From contig CANBJR010000013.1 in the NCBI GenBank assembly GCA_947369085.1, positions 1-56,481 on the forward strand: DNA of 56,481 nucleotides. The letters run 5' to 3'. Positions 35,770 through 43,829 of the stretch are shown here, piece after piece. The DNA is from an uncultured Clostridia bacterium. Its GTDB lineage: Bacteria > Bacillota > Clostridia > Oscillospirales > Acutalibacteraceae. Every line of letters starts with the position of its first letter. Within the stretch, counting starts at the first letter, position 1. The notes under the pieces are model-generated. The model searched no databases and was not told the origin of the DNA. It saw only the letters and a list, made by a program, of their open reading frames with translations. Position numbers and translations under genes: made by a program.

Positions 35770-37518
35770 TTACAACTCTCCTTTCTTGTCAAAGTCGCCG
35801 CTTCCGCCTGTTTGTGCGGAAAAGATTTCACTGTAAATAGGACTTGTGTTTACAAGCTCCTCGTGAGTTCCCATTGCGCTTATCTCGCCGTCGTCCATAA
35901 CAATGATTTTGTCGGCGCTTTCAACGCTTGAAATTCTCTGAGAAATAATTATCTTTGTTGTGTCGGGAATTTCTTCACGAAAAGCTTTTCTGATTTTTGC
36001 GTCGGTTGCAGTGTCAACGGCGCTTGTTGAGTCGTCAAGAATAAGAATTTTAGGCTTTTTAAGCAATGCTCTTGCAATGCAAAGTCTTTGTTTCTGTCCT
36101 CCCGAAACATTTGTACCTCCCTGCTCAATATAGGTGTTGTACTTGTCGGGGAAGGACTGAATAAAGTCGTCTGCACAGGCAAGCTTGCAGGCGTTTATAC
36201 ATTCCTCTTCGGTTGCATTTTCGTTGCCCCAGCGCAGATTGTCAAGAATAGTACCGCTGAACAGTACGTTTGATTGCAGTACAACCGACACTTCATCGCG
36301 AAGCGTTTCAAGGTCATATGAGCGAACATCTTTTCCTCCGACCTTAACAGCACCGCCGGTAACGTCATACAGTCTGCCTATAAGGTTTACAAGGCTCGTT
36401 TTTGAGCTTCCCGTACCGCCGATAATTCCGATTGTGTCACCTGATTTGATAGATACATTAATGTTATTTAGTATCGGCTTTTCACTTTTAGTATTGTAGC
36501 TGAATGATACGTTTTCAAAATCAATGCTTCCGTTTTCAACATTGTAATCGGGATTTTCGGGGTTAGTAAGCGTTGATTTTTCGTTTAGCACCTCTGAAAT
36601 ACGTTTTGCGCTTGCAAGGCTCATTGTAATCATAACAAAAACCATAGCCACCATAAGAAGACTAATAAGAATATTCATACAATACGTAAGCATACTTGTA
36701 AGTTCACCTGTTGTAAGTTCACTGCCGACAATCATATTTGCACCAAACCAGCTTATTGATATAATGCAGGCGTATACCGTGAGCATCATAATAGGTGAAA
36801 CAGTAACCATTGCGTTTTCAGCCTTTACAAAAAGCCTGTAAAGATTGTTTACTGCTTTGTTGAATTTTTTAACCTCGTGTTCTTCTCTTACAAAGGATTT
36901 CACAACCCTGATAGCCGTCACGTTTTCCTGTACGCTCGCATTGAGTTCATCGTATTTTTCAAAGACCTGATTAAAATATTTATATGTGAATTTAAGCAGG
37001 AATCCAAGAACGACAGCAAGAAATATAATTGCAATCAGATAAATGCGTGCAAGTCTTGCATTGATAATTAAAGTCATTGTCATTGCAATAATCAGGCTGA
37101 AAGGCGCTCTGAAGCACATTCTCAGAATCATTTGATAAGCATTTTGAATGTTTGTAACGTCGGTTGTAAGTCTTGTAACAAGACCCGCTGTTGAGAATTT
37201 ATCAATGTTTGCAAATGAATATGACTGAATGTTTTCAAACATAGCCATTCGCAGATTTCTTGCAAATCCTGCCGATGCTTTGGCGCCGTAAATGCCTCCC
37301 ATAACGCCTCCGAAAAGTCCGATGAGCGCACAGGCAACCATCAACAAACCTGTTGTAATTATGTGCTGCATATCGCCTTTGTTGATTCCGTCGTCAATCA
37401 TTGAAGACATAATCAGCGGAATAAGCATTTCCGCTACAACCTCAAGAATCATAAACAAAGGCGTGAGCAGGGATTCTTTGACAAATCCCTTGATATGTTT
37501 AGCCAGAGTTTTTATCAT
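35770..37518 (-). CDS. ABC exporter half-transporter A (degenerate ATP site)
   Basis: 582 aa with six membrane helices and an NBD. Walker A is GGTGSSKTS (the usual second Gly replaced by Ser), the signature is VSGGQKQR, and Walker B is ILILDDSTSAVD with Asp in place of the catalytic Glu. The H-loop His is replaced (IISQRISS instead of IAHR). These changes mark the non-hydrolytic site of heterodimeric ABC exporters. It lies between marR and the second subunit, and export of toxic compounds under MarR control is the simplest reading. Confidence 0.9.
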   Translation of the reverse strand: MIKTLAKHIKGFVKESLLTPLFMILEVVAEMLIPLIMSSMIDDGINKGDMQHIITTGLLMVACALIGLFGGVMGGIYGAKASAGFARNLRMAMFENIQSYSFANIDKFSTAGLVTRLTTDVTNIQNAYQMILRMCFRAPFSLIIAMTMTLIINARLARIYLIAIIFLAVVLGFLLKFTYKYFNQVFEKYDELNASVQENVTAIRVVKSFVREEHEVKKFNKAVNNLYRLFVKAENAMVTVSPIMMLTVYACIISISWFGANMIVGSELTTGELTSMLTYCMNILISLLMVAMVFVMITMSLASAKRISEVLNEKSTLTNPENPDYNVENGSIDFENVSFSYNTKSEKPILNNINVSIKSGDTIGIIGGTGSSKTSLVNLIGRLYDVTGGAVKVGGKDVRSYDLETLRDEVSVVLQSNVLFSGTILDNLRWGNENATEEECINACKLACADDFIQSFPDKYNTYIEQGGTNVSGGQKQRLCIARALLKKPKILILDDSTSAVDTATDAKIRKAFREEIPDTTKIIISQRISSVESADKIIVMDDGEISAMGTHEELVNTSPIYSEIFSAQTGGSGDFDKKGEL

Positions 37519-37556
37519 ATAAAATATATACTCCTTCCTGTAAATATGATATAAAG

Positions 37557-38006
37557 TTAGTTATTTTCAAGACCGTATCTCAATTTTTTTATAAGAAGCA
37601 AAAAGCTTTTCTTTTCATCTTCGTCAAGAAGCTTGTCAAAAACTTTTTCATTTTCATCAACAGCTTTTTGTAATATAGCTCCTGTTTGCTTCCCTTTATC
37701 AGTTAGTGATATTTTTTTAAGCCTTGCGTCACTTTCGACAGACGCCCTTGTAATGTAGCCTTTTTTCTCCATAAGTTTAAGGATATTTGTTACGGTTGAA
37801 CGAGAAATAGCAAATTCGCTTTCAATATCCTTTTGATATATATCTGTATTAATGTTATGACTAAGGTAACCTATAATCCAGCCATGCATAACGGTAACCT
37901 TGTCAAGTCCTGATTTTGAAGCAATCATAATCATCTTTCTTTGCATAAGGTGGTCAAGCGCTTTAATCTCGTGACCGATTGATTCTGCTGTCGAATTACT
38001 TTGCAT
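37557..38006 (-). CDS. MarR-family transcriptional regulator
   Basis: 149-aa winged-helix dimer. YQKDIESEFAISRSTVTNILKLMEKKGYI is the recognition helix-turn-helix and TRASVESDARLKKISLTDKGKQ is the wing. It is first in a minus-strand unit with the two ABC subunits, 38 bp away. Promoter-overlapping inverted repeats (38037-38061) are likely its own operator, so it should repress itself and the exporter until a ligand binds. Confidence 0.9.
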   Translation of the reverse strand: MQSNSTAESIGHEIKALDHLMQRKMIMIASKSGLDKVTVMHGWIIGYLSHNINTDIYQKDIESEFAISRSTVTNILKLMEKKGYITRASVESDARLKKISLTDKGKQTGAILQKAVDENEKVFDKLLDEDEKKSFLLLIKKLRYGLENN

Positions 38007-38036
38007 AAAATCACTTCCGATTGTTTTAAATAGAAC

Positions 38037-38092
38037 AGTTTGATATGAAACTAACTTTCATTATATTATATCACTGCTTATGGTTAAGTCAA
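38037..38092 (-). promoter_or_regulatory. marR-ABC promoter and operator
   Basis: Minus strand: TTGACT (38087-38092) and TATAAT (38065-38070), 16-bp spacer. Downstream are overlapping inverted repeats: ATGAAA-N5-TTTCAT (38045-38061) and AGTTT-N6-AAACT (38037-38052). They match the size of MarR-type operators. Confidence 0.65.
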
Positions 38093-38159
38093 GTAAAAAC
38101 AGGATGATTTCACACAACTTTCATAATAACAGTAAATTCTATAATATGTAAAAATCAAT

Positions 38160-38210
38160 GCAACAAAATATGTTGCTTTTGCTTGATATAAATCACTTTG
38201 AAATTTCAAA
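38160..38210. repeat. Inverted repeats upstream of the MBL lipoprotein gene
   Basis: GCAACA-N5-TGTTGC (38160-38176) with a following T-run, and the perfect 14-bp palindrome TTTGAAATTTCAAA (38197-38210). The second could be an operator for the gene at 38257. Confidence 0.4.
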
Positions 38211-38256
38211 TATATATGGTAATATATAATATATTATAAGTAAACGGAGAATAAAT

Positions 38257-39159
38257 ATGAAACATAACCATAGTATAAAAATACGTTTTTCGGCGTTTTT
38301 ATTATTGCTTGTTTTTTTGCTTACCTTTTGTTCCTGCAATGTTAACATAAGCTTCAACGAAAATTCCGGCAAGGAATTTCAAAAAGGTATGCTCAATGTA
38401 CATTTTCTTGATGTAGGGCAGGGGGATTCAATTTTTATTGAGCTTCCCGATGAAAAAACAGTGCTGATAGACGCAGGTGAGAATTATCACGGAGAGGGAA
38501 TAAAGAGTTACATAGCCGATTGCGGATATTCAAAAATTGATTATCTTATTGCAACTCACCCTCATTCAGATCATATCGGCTCAATGTCTTACATTGTCAG
38601 AAATATGGATATAGATTCAATTTATATGCCAAAAGCAGCGGCAAATACTAAAACTTATGAAAATCTGCTTGAGTCTATTTCAAATAAAGGACTAAGGGTT
38701 ACTTCTGCAAAAGCGGGGCTTACAATTGCCAATGAAAGAGAATACACAATTGACGTTATTGCGCCTGTAACAATTGACGAGAAAGATCTCAATAACTGCT
38801 CAGCAGTTATAAAGCTAACATATAAAGACAACTCGTTTCTGTTTACAGGTGATGCAGAAACCGAGGAGCTTGAAACAATTACTGATGAAATCAGCGCAGA
38901 TGTTCTGAAAGTCGGTCATCACGGGAGTGTAACCTCAATAACCGAAGAGTTTTTAAATGCAGTAAATCCTTTATATGCAGTAATTTCTGCAGGAGAGGGA
39001 AACTCATACGGTCATCCGCACCAAGAAACACTTGATTTGCTTGATGAGTTTGGTTGTGAGGTTTACAGAACCGACATTGATAAAACAGTAGTATTTTCCT
39101 CTGATGGGAAAACAATAGTGGTAAAAAGCGGCGAACATTCAATAAAGAAAGTAGGATAA
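38257..39159 (+). CDS. Secreted ComEC/Rec2-like metallo-beta-lactamase-fold lipoprotein
   Basis: 300 aa. A signal sequence ends in LTFCSC, a plausible lipobox, so it is probably anchored outside the membrane. The MBL fold shows VHFLDVGQGDSIFI at its start, the metal-binding THPHSDHIGS (HxHxDH), FTGDAETEE and KVGHHGSVTS, as in the C-terminal nuclease-like domain of ComEC. Without the ComEC pore it may degrade extracellular DNA or another phosphodiester; that is inference. CGGAG precedes the ATG. It is coupled to a DUF3006 gene 3 bp downstream, a common pairing. Confidence 0.88.
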   Translation: MKHNHSIKIRFSAFLLLLVFLLTFCSCNVNISFNENSGKEFQKGMLNVHFLDVGQGDSIFIELPDEKTVLIDAGENYHGEGIKSYIADCGYSKIDYLIATHPHSDHIGSMSYIVRNMDIDSIYMPKAAANTKTYENLLESISNKGLRVTSAKAGLTIANEREYTIDVIAPVTIDEKDLNNCSAVIKLTYKDNSFLFTGDAETEELETITDEISADVLKVGHHGSVTSITEEFLNAVNPLYAVISAGEGNSYGHPHQETLDLLDEFGCEVYRTDIDKTVVFSSDGKTIVVKSGEHSIKKVG

Positions 39160-39162
39160 AAT

Positions 39163-39378
39163 ATGAAAAGATTTACAGTTGACAGAATAGAAGAAGATAA
39201 AGCCGTTCTTGAATGTGAGAACGGCGACTGCGTGACGTTGGAGGTTAAATCGCTTCCCAAAAACATAAAAGAGGGCGACGTTTTGTGCTTTGAAGAAAAC
39301 AGCTATTTTCTTGATAAAGATGAAACCGAGAAACGCAGGCAAAAAATAAAAAATCTTATTGATTCTCTATTCGACTAA
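39163..39378 (+). CDS. DUF3006 family protein
   Basis: 71 aa: KRFTVDRIEEDKAVLECENGD at the start, then an all-beta core (VTLEVKSLPKNIKEGDVLCF) and a charged helical tail (DETEKRRQKIKNLID). DUF3006 proteins are routinely encoded beside ComEC-like MBL hydrolases, and the function is unknown. There is a 3-bp gap from the upstream gene. Confidence 0.85.
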   Translation: MKRFTVDRIEEDKAVLECENGDCVTLEVKSLPKNIKEGDVLCFEENSYFLDKDETEKRRQKIKNLIDSLFD

Positions 39379-39391
39379 GAGAAAATAACCA

Positions 39392-39431
39392 AGAGGAAAA
39401 GCGAATGTAATAATAACAGCGCTTTTCCTCT
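39392..39431 (+). terminator. Stem-loop after DUF3006 gene
   Basis: Perfect 12-bp arms AGAGGAAAAGCG (39392-39403) / CGCTTTTCCTCT (39420-39431), 16-nt loop. There is no U-tract, so termination efficiency is uncertain. Confidence 0.55.
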
Positions 39432-39528
39432 GATTTAAAAAAAGCAAGAAATATACCACTAATAGCAAATTGTGAAAATTTAATACAAAATTCAATTTGA
39501 AAAAAATACAAAAATTTTCAAAATAGTA

Positions 39529-39557
39529 TTGACAACTCAAAATAGCTATGATATAAT
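39529..39557 (+). promoter_or_regulatory. tRNA-Leu promoter
   Basis: TTGACA (39529-39534) and TATAAT (39552-39557) with a 17-bp spacer, a perfect consensus 42 bp before the tRNA. Confidence 0.9.
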
Positions 39558-39599
39558 AGCACTCGTTGAGTTGAGAGATTAACAAACAACAGAATAAAT

Positions 39600-39684
39600 G
39601 CGAGTGTGCTGGAATAGGCAGACAGGCACGTTTGAGGGGCGTGTGTTTTACGACGTACGGGTTCAAGTCCCGTCACTCGCACCA
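39600..39684 (+). tRNA. tRNA-Leu(GAG)
   Basis: Acceptor arms GCGAGTG (39600-39606) and CACTCGC (39674-39680), A discriminator and encoded CCA (39682-39684). The anticodon stem CACGT/GCGTG holds loop TTGAGGG, giving anticodon GAG for CUC/CUU. A long variable arm (TGTTTTACGACGTAC region) and T-loop GGTTCAAGTCC mark a class II Leu tRNA. It has a consensus promoter and its own terminator. Confidence 0.95.
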
Positions 39685-39686
39685 TA

Positions 39687-39719
39687 AAAACACCGATTTA
39701 ATCGGTGTTTTTTGTTTTT
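39687..39719 (+). terminator. tRNA terminator
   Basis: AAAACACCGAT (39687-39697), TTA loop, ATCGGTGTTTT (39701-39711), then TTGTTTTTG. Confidence 0.9.
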
Positions 39720-39769
39720 GTGTTAAATTGCGTGTTGTAATCGCAGGTAAATGCCATATAATGAATTAA

Positions 39770-40219
39770 TTAACCTTGCTTCCTGATTTTTGCTCGTATT
39801 TTTCTCATATTTTCAGGCAGTTCATCATCACCCATATTATCGGGAACAGAGGTTGTACCTGCCTTCTTTGCCGTTTCATAGTACCAGCACTTATAGTTTA
39901 CAGTGTCCATCGTTTCCTGCAAATCTGCCATCTGCTTCTCTAATTCGAATTTTCTTTTTCTGAACAATTCAAGCCTTGCATCAATGCTTTCGTCACCCTG
40001 CAAAACAAGATTGATAAATTCTTTTATTTCCTTAATCTGCATACCTGTTGATTTAAGGCAGTGAATGATTTTCAAAATTTCGTAGTCGCTGTCCTTAAAA
40101 ATACGTATGCCGCTTTCCGTTCTTTCCATAAACGGTAATAAGCCTTCTTTGTCATAATAGCGCAGAGCAGACGGAGCAACATCAAGCAACTTTGCCATTT
40201 CGCCGATAGTGTACGTCAT
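39770..40219 (-). CDS. MerR-family transcriptional regulator
   Basis: 149 aa. It has an N-terminal winged HTH (YTIGEMAKLLDVAPSALRYYDKEGLLP), a dimerising coiled coil (residues ~80-120) and an effector tail. It is the type often placed opposite an alcohol or aldehyde dehydrogenase. No cysteine pair for metals is evident, so an organic or redox signal is more likely. GGAGGG precedes the ATG. Divergent from the alcohol dehydrogenase gene, whose promoter has the 19-bp spacer expected for MerR activation. Confidence 0.9.
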   Translation of the reverse strand: MTYTIGEMAKLLDVAPSALRYYDKEGLLPFMERTESGIRIFKDSDYEILKIIHCLKSTGMQIKEIKEFINLVLQGDESIDARLELFRKRKFELEKQMADLQETMDTVNYKCWYYETAKKAGTTSVPDNMGDDELPENMRKIRAKIRKQG

Positions 40220-40260
40220 AATAATCCCTCCGATAATTTTAAATAATTTCTAAAAAAGCC

Positions 40261-40291
40261 TTGACTTAAAGTTAACTTTAACTTCTATAAT
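40261..40291 (+). promoter_or_regulatory. MerR-type promoter of the alcohol dehydrogenase gene
   Basis: TTGACT (40261-40266) and TATAAT (40286-40291) separated by 19 bp, the lengthened spacer that MerR proteins untwist. The spacer carries the palindrome AAAGTTAACTTT (40268-40279), a likely MerR operator. Confidence 0.78.
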
Positions 40292-40378
40292 ATATTATAC
40301 ACTCATATATTGTTTAGTCAATATGCTATGAATGTACAAACATAAAAATAAATTTGATAAAATAACGGAGGAATTATT

Positions 40379-41560
40379 ATGTTAGGAAATTTCACTTATT
40401 CAAACCCCACAAAGTTGTATTTCGGTGAAAACGCTCTTGATAATCTTAGTGCTGAGCTTAAAAACTACGGTGACAACGTGCTTTTCTGCTATGGCGGCGG
40501 TTCAATCAAGAAAAACGGAATCTATGATAAGATTATCGCAATTTTAAATGAGTGCGGCAAAAATGTTATCGAGGACGGCGGTGTTATGCCGAATCCAACT
40601 TCTGAAAAGCTCATAGACGGCTGCAAAAAGGCAAGAGAGGGCAATACTGATTTTATTCTCGCCGTAGGCGGCGGAAGCGTTTGCGATTATGCAAAGGCAG
40701 TTTCGGTATCGGTTCATTGTAAAGACGACCCGTGGGATAAATACTATCTTAGAATGGAAGACGTTGACAACGAAATTATCCCCGTAGGCTGTGTTCTTAC
40801 AATGGTAGGAACAGGCAGTGAAATGAACGGAGGTTCTGTTATCACAAATCATGAGCAGAAGCTAAAAATAGGGCATGTGTTTGGCGATAATGTTTTTCCG
40901 AAATTTTCAATTCTCAATCCCACATTCACATTTACTCTTCCAGAATATCAGATGGTAGCAGGTTTTTACGATATAATGTCGCATATTCTTGAGCAGTATT
41001 TTTCGGATAACGATGACAACACCTCTGATTACATTATGGAGGGACTGCTGAAATCTCTTATTCATTCTTCGAGGATTGCAATTGAAAATCCCACTGATTA
41101 TGAAGCTCGCAGTAATATTATGTGGATTGCAACCTGGGCGCTCAATACGCTTGTAGCCTGCGGAAAATCTACAGACTGGATGGTTCATATGCTCGGACAG
41201 TCAGTAGGCGCATATACTGACGCAACTCACGGAATGACTTTAGCGGCTGTTTCAATTCCTTACTACAAATTCATTATGCCTTACGGTCTTGCCAAGTTTA
41301 AACGCTATGCAATAAATGTTTGGAATGTATCTCCAAACGGAAAAACCGATGAAGAAATCGCAAACGAAGGACTTTCCTGTATGGAAAACTGGATGAAAGA
41401 AATCGGTCTGGTTATGAATCTCAAGGATTTAGGCGTAAAAGATGATATGATTGAAGGAATAGCAAAAGGTAGCTTTATAATGGACGGCGGTTACAAGGTG
41501 CTTAACCACGATGAAATTGTTCAGATTTTAAAAGAGAGTATGGAAGAAAAAAGATGTTAA
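40379..41560 (+). CDS. Iron-containing alcohol dehydrogenase (BdhA/YqhD-like)
   Basis: 393 aa, type III (iron-dependent) alcohol dehydrogenase. The NAD(P)-binding glycine-rich segment is AVGGGSVCDYAKAVS. Metal-binding residues lie in GFYDIMSHILEQYF (Asp, His), HMLGQSVGAYTDATHGM (His, His). It closely resembles clostridial NADPH-dependent butanol dehydrogenases and YqhD-type aldehyde reductases, which detoxify aldehydes or make alcohols in fermentation. CGGAGG precedes the ATG. It is under a MerR-type promoter. Confidence 0.92.
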   Translation: MLGNFTYSNPTKLYFGENALDNLSAELKNYGDNVLFCYGGGSIKKNGIYDKIIAILNECGKNVIEDGGVMPNPTSEKLIDGCKKAREGNTDFILAVGGGSVCDYAKAVSVSVHCKDDPWDKYYLRMEDVDNEIIPVGCVLTMVGTGSEMNGGSVITNHEQKLKIGHVFGDNVFPKFSILNPTFTFTLPEYQMVAGFYDIMSHILEQYFSDNDDNTSDYIMEGLLKSLIHSSRIAIENPTDYEARSNIMWIATWALNTLVACGKSTDWMVHMLGQSVGAYTDATHGMTLAAVSIPYYKFIMPYGLAKFKRYAINVWNVSPNGKTDEEIANEGLSCMENWMKEIGLVMNLKDLGVKDDMIEGIAKGSFIMDGGYKVLNHDEIVQILKESMEEKRC

Positions 41561-41614
41561 TACAGCCATTGTCCAAGCTTTGGCAAAAAACTTTTATAAA
41601 AATCAGTAAAAGCA

Positions 41615-41643
41615 TTGACAAATAACATAATTCGGGATAATAT
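41615..41643 (+). promoter_or_regulatory. Promoter giving a ~200-nt leader
   Basis: TTGACA (41615-41620) and TAATAT (41638-41643), 17-bp spacer, far ahead of the gene at 41853. Confidence 0.6.
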
Positions 41644-41649
41644 TTCAAT

Positions 41650-41852
41650 ATAGCGTATATTTATGTACCTGAAATCAAATACCTTTTGTTAATTTATCAG
41701 CAAACGGAAATTATTCTTGAATGTTTTTGCTTTTATGTGAAATAAATAGGATAGGCAGCTTTTTGTTTATTTTCCGCTTGTATATATAACCGATGCCTTA
41801 TGGTGTCGGTTATTGTCATATCTGTAGTAAATGCGCAGGGAAAGGCATTAAT
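41650..41852 (+). other. Long untranslated leader
   Basis: No gene is recognised in this stretch. A stable hairpin AACCGATGCC-TTAT-GGTGTCGGTT (41788-41811, two G-U pairs) lies in it, with no U-tract. I matched no known riboswitch or T-box. Confidence 0.4.
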
Positions 41853-42437
41853 ATGGATTATCTCGAATTATTGAAATCAAACAAGCCCTATGCTTCTTGT
41901 TACCTTGATATGCCTAATGAATATCAAATTGTTTCAAAAAAGCTTTGCTTTGAGTATAACCACACTGCTCCCGATGAAACCGAGAAACGCAGAGAGATTC
42001 TATCAAAACTCCTCGGCACAAGCAATGACAATTTAATAATTGAGCCGTCATTCAGATGTGACTATGGTTTTAATATCCATTTTCACGGCTTTGCGCTTGT
42101 TAACTACAATTGTGTATTTTTAGATACCTCGCCGATTCATATAGGCGATAATGCGTATATTGCTCCCGGAGTATGCCTTGCCTGCGCAGGTCATGCAATA
42201 CTTCCTGGGCAGAGGTCAGCGGGAATCGGAACTTCTGCGCCGATAACAATTGAGGACGATGTATGGATAGGCGCAAATGTAACAGTAATCGGAGGAGTAA
42301 GAATAGGAAAAGGCTCTGTAATAGGAGCAGGCAGTGTTGTAACTCGTGACATACCCTCGGGTGTTATCGCTTGCGGAAATCCGTGCAGGGTAATACGTGA
42401 AATAACTGAAAATGACCACATAAATTCTATAATTTAG
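41853..42437 (+). CDS. Sugar O-acetyltransferase (maltose/galactoside acetyltransferase family)
   Basis: 194 aa, left-handed beta-helix acetyltransferase. The N-terminal Mac domain (MDYLELLKSNKPYASCYLDMP-like) precedes hexapeptide repeats (IEDDVWIGANVTVIGGVRIGKGSVIGAGSVVTRDIPSG). The catalytic His is in ACAGHAIL. It acetylates sugars with acetyl-CoA. In a starch user it may cap maltose or glucose. The ATG at 41853 follows AGGGAAAGG; longer readings lack support. Confidence 0.9.
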   Translation: MDYLELLKSNKPYASCYLDMPNEYQIVSKKLCFEYNHTAPDETEKRREILSKLLGTSNDNLIIEPSFRCDYGFNIHFHGFALVNYNCVFLDTSPIHIGDNAYIAPGVCLACAGHAILPGQRSAGIGTSAPITIEDDVWIGANVTVIGGVRIGKGSVIGAGSVVTRDIPSGVIACGNPCRVIREITENDHINSII

Positions 42438-42550
42438 TAAAAATTCTAATTATAGTCTTTATAAAATGCAAATAATATGTTATAATATAAGTTCAGTTGT
42501 ACACAATTTTGAGTAAGATGCTCGAAAAAACCGAAAAGAGGTTTGATAAA

Positions 42551-43816
42551 ATGAGTTCAATTAAAAGAAAAGAGATATCCGACGGTGTGTTTTTTAACAG
42601 TGTAAAGGACAGCCGATTTAAAACAATGAAAATAAGCGTGAATATAATCGTTCCGCTTGATAAGCAAACAGCTTCATCAAATGCACTGCTTTGCGGAGTT
42701 CTTACACGTTCCTGCAAGGCATATCCCGATTTTACAATTCTCAGCAAAAAGCTAAGCTCGCTCTACGGTGCAGACATTTCTTCATCACTTCGTAAATCGG
42801 GCGACAGACAGATATTAACTTTGTCAGCGTCGGGACTTGACGACAGATACGCTCTTGATGGTGAAATCATTTCAAAGGAGCTTTCTTTACTTTTGTGCGG
42901 AGTTTTGTTTGAACCGTATTTAAAAGGAAATTCTTTTGTTGAAAGCGAAGTTGAGCAGGAACGCAGACAACTCCTTGATTTAATAGATTCTGAATTTAAC
43001 GACAAGAGGATTTATGCAACAGGTCAGCTTGTTAAAAATATGTGCAAAAACGAGGCTTTCGGAATCAAACGCTACGGTACAGCAGAGGGAATACAATCTG
43101 TTACACCTTCCTCTCTCTACAGCACCTGGCAGAGTATTTTGAAAACAGCAGTTTTTGAGATTTTCTATATAGGCGAAAGCTCTGCCGATAAGGCGCAGGA
43201 GGTTTTTGCAGATGCATTTTCAAAAATTAACCGCAGTCCTGTAGAACTTAAAAATAAGGTAATCCGCAGTGCAGACAGCGTAAATCACGTTACCGAAGAA
43301 ATGGAGCTTTCACAGTCAAAGCTTGTTATGGGTTTCCGTACCGACAGCGCAATTCCCGACGATGACGTGAATGTAACACGTCTTATGTGTGCAGTACTGG
43401 GCGGTACTGCAAATTCAAAGCTTTTTTGCAATGTTCGTGAAAAGCAGAGCCTTTGCTACTACTGCTCATCACGCTTTGATATGCAAAAGGGTATTTTGTA
43501 TGTTGACAGCGGTGTTGAGGGCGATAACCTCGAAAAAGCCGAAAAGGCAATTTTAAAAGAAATTGAAGATATGCAAAACGGCAATATAAGCGATTTTGAA
43601 ATTGATGCAACAAAAATGGCAGTAATAAATTCGTTTAATACTTCAAATGATACCGTAGGCGGAATTGATTTGTGGTATACAAGCCAGATGTTCAACGGCT
43701 CATTCAAAACAATTGAAGAGCTTTCTGCTGAAATCAACGCAGTGACAAAGCAGCAGCTTGTAGATGCAGCTAAAAAGCTGACGATTGATACCGTTTATGT
43801 ATTAAAAAATAAGTAA
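42551..43816 (+). CDS. M16 peptidase-like protein, YmfF type (inactive)
   Basis: 421 aa of the M16 (insulinase) family, resembling Bacillus YmfF. The zinc motif HxxEH is absent, while the family fold is visible (SSLYGADISSSLRKSGDRQ, REKQSLCYYCSSRFD, DSGVEGDNLEKAEKAI). The start at 42551 has AGAGG upstream. It lies 13 bp before a catalytically intact partner and probably forms a hetero-oligomer. In Bacillus the ymfF/ymfH locus is linked to 5-aminopentanol modification of EF-P (from memory). Confidence 0.8.
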   Translation: MSSIKRKEISDGVFFNSVKDSRFKTMKISVNIIVPLDKQTASSNALLCGVLTRSCKAYPDFTILSKKLSSLYGADISSSLRKSGDRQILTLSASGLDDRYALDGEIISKELSLLLCGVLFEPYLKGNSFVESEVEQERRQLLDLIDSEFNDKRIYATGQLVKNMCKNEAFGIKRYGTAEGIQSVTPSSLYSTWQSILKTAVFEIFYIGESSADKAQEVFADAFSKINRSPVELKNKVIRSADSVNHVTEEMELSQSKLVMGFRTDSAIPDDDVNVTRLMCAVLGGTANSKLFCNVREKQSLCYYCSSRFDMQKGILYVDSGVEGDNLEKAEKAILKEIEDMQNGNISDFEIDATKMAVINSFNTSNDTVGGIDLWYTSQMFNGSFKTIEELSAEINAVTKQQLVDAAKKLTIDTVYVLKNK

Positions 43817-43829
43817 AGAGGTGCCCAGA

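Noticed and set aside
41644..41852. Known riboswitch or T-box in the long leader
   Set aside because: No conserved core, specifier loop or T-box sequence was recognised.
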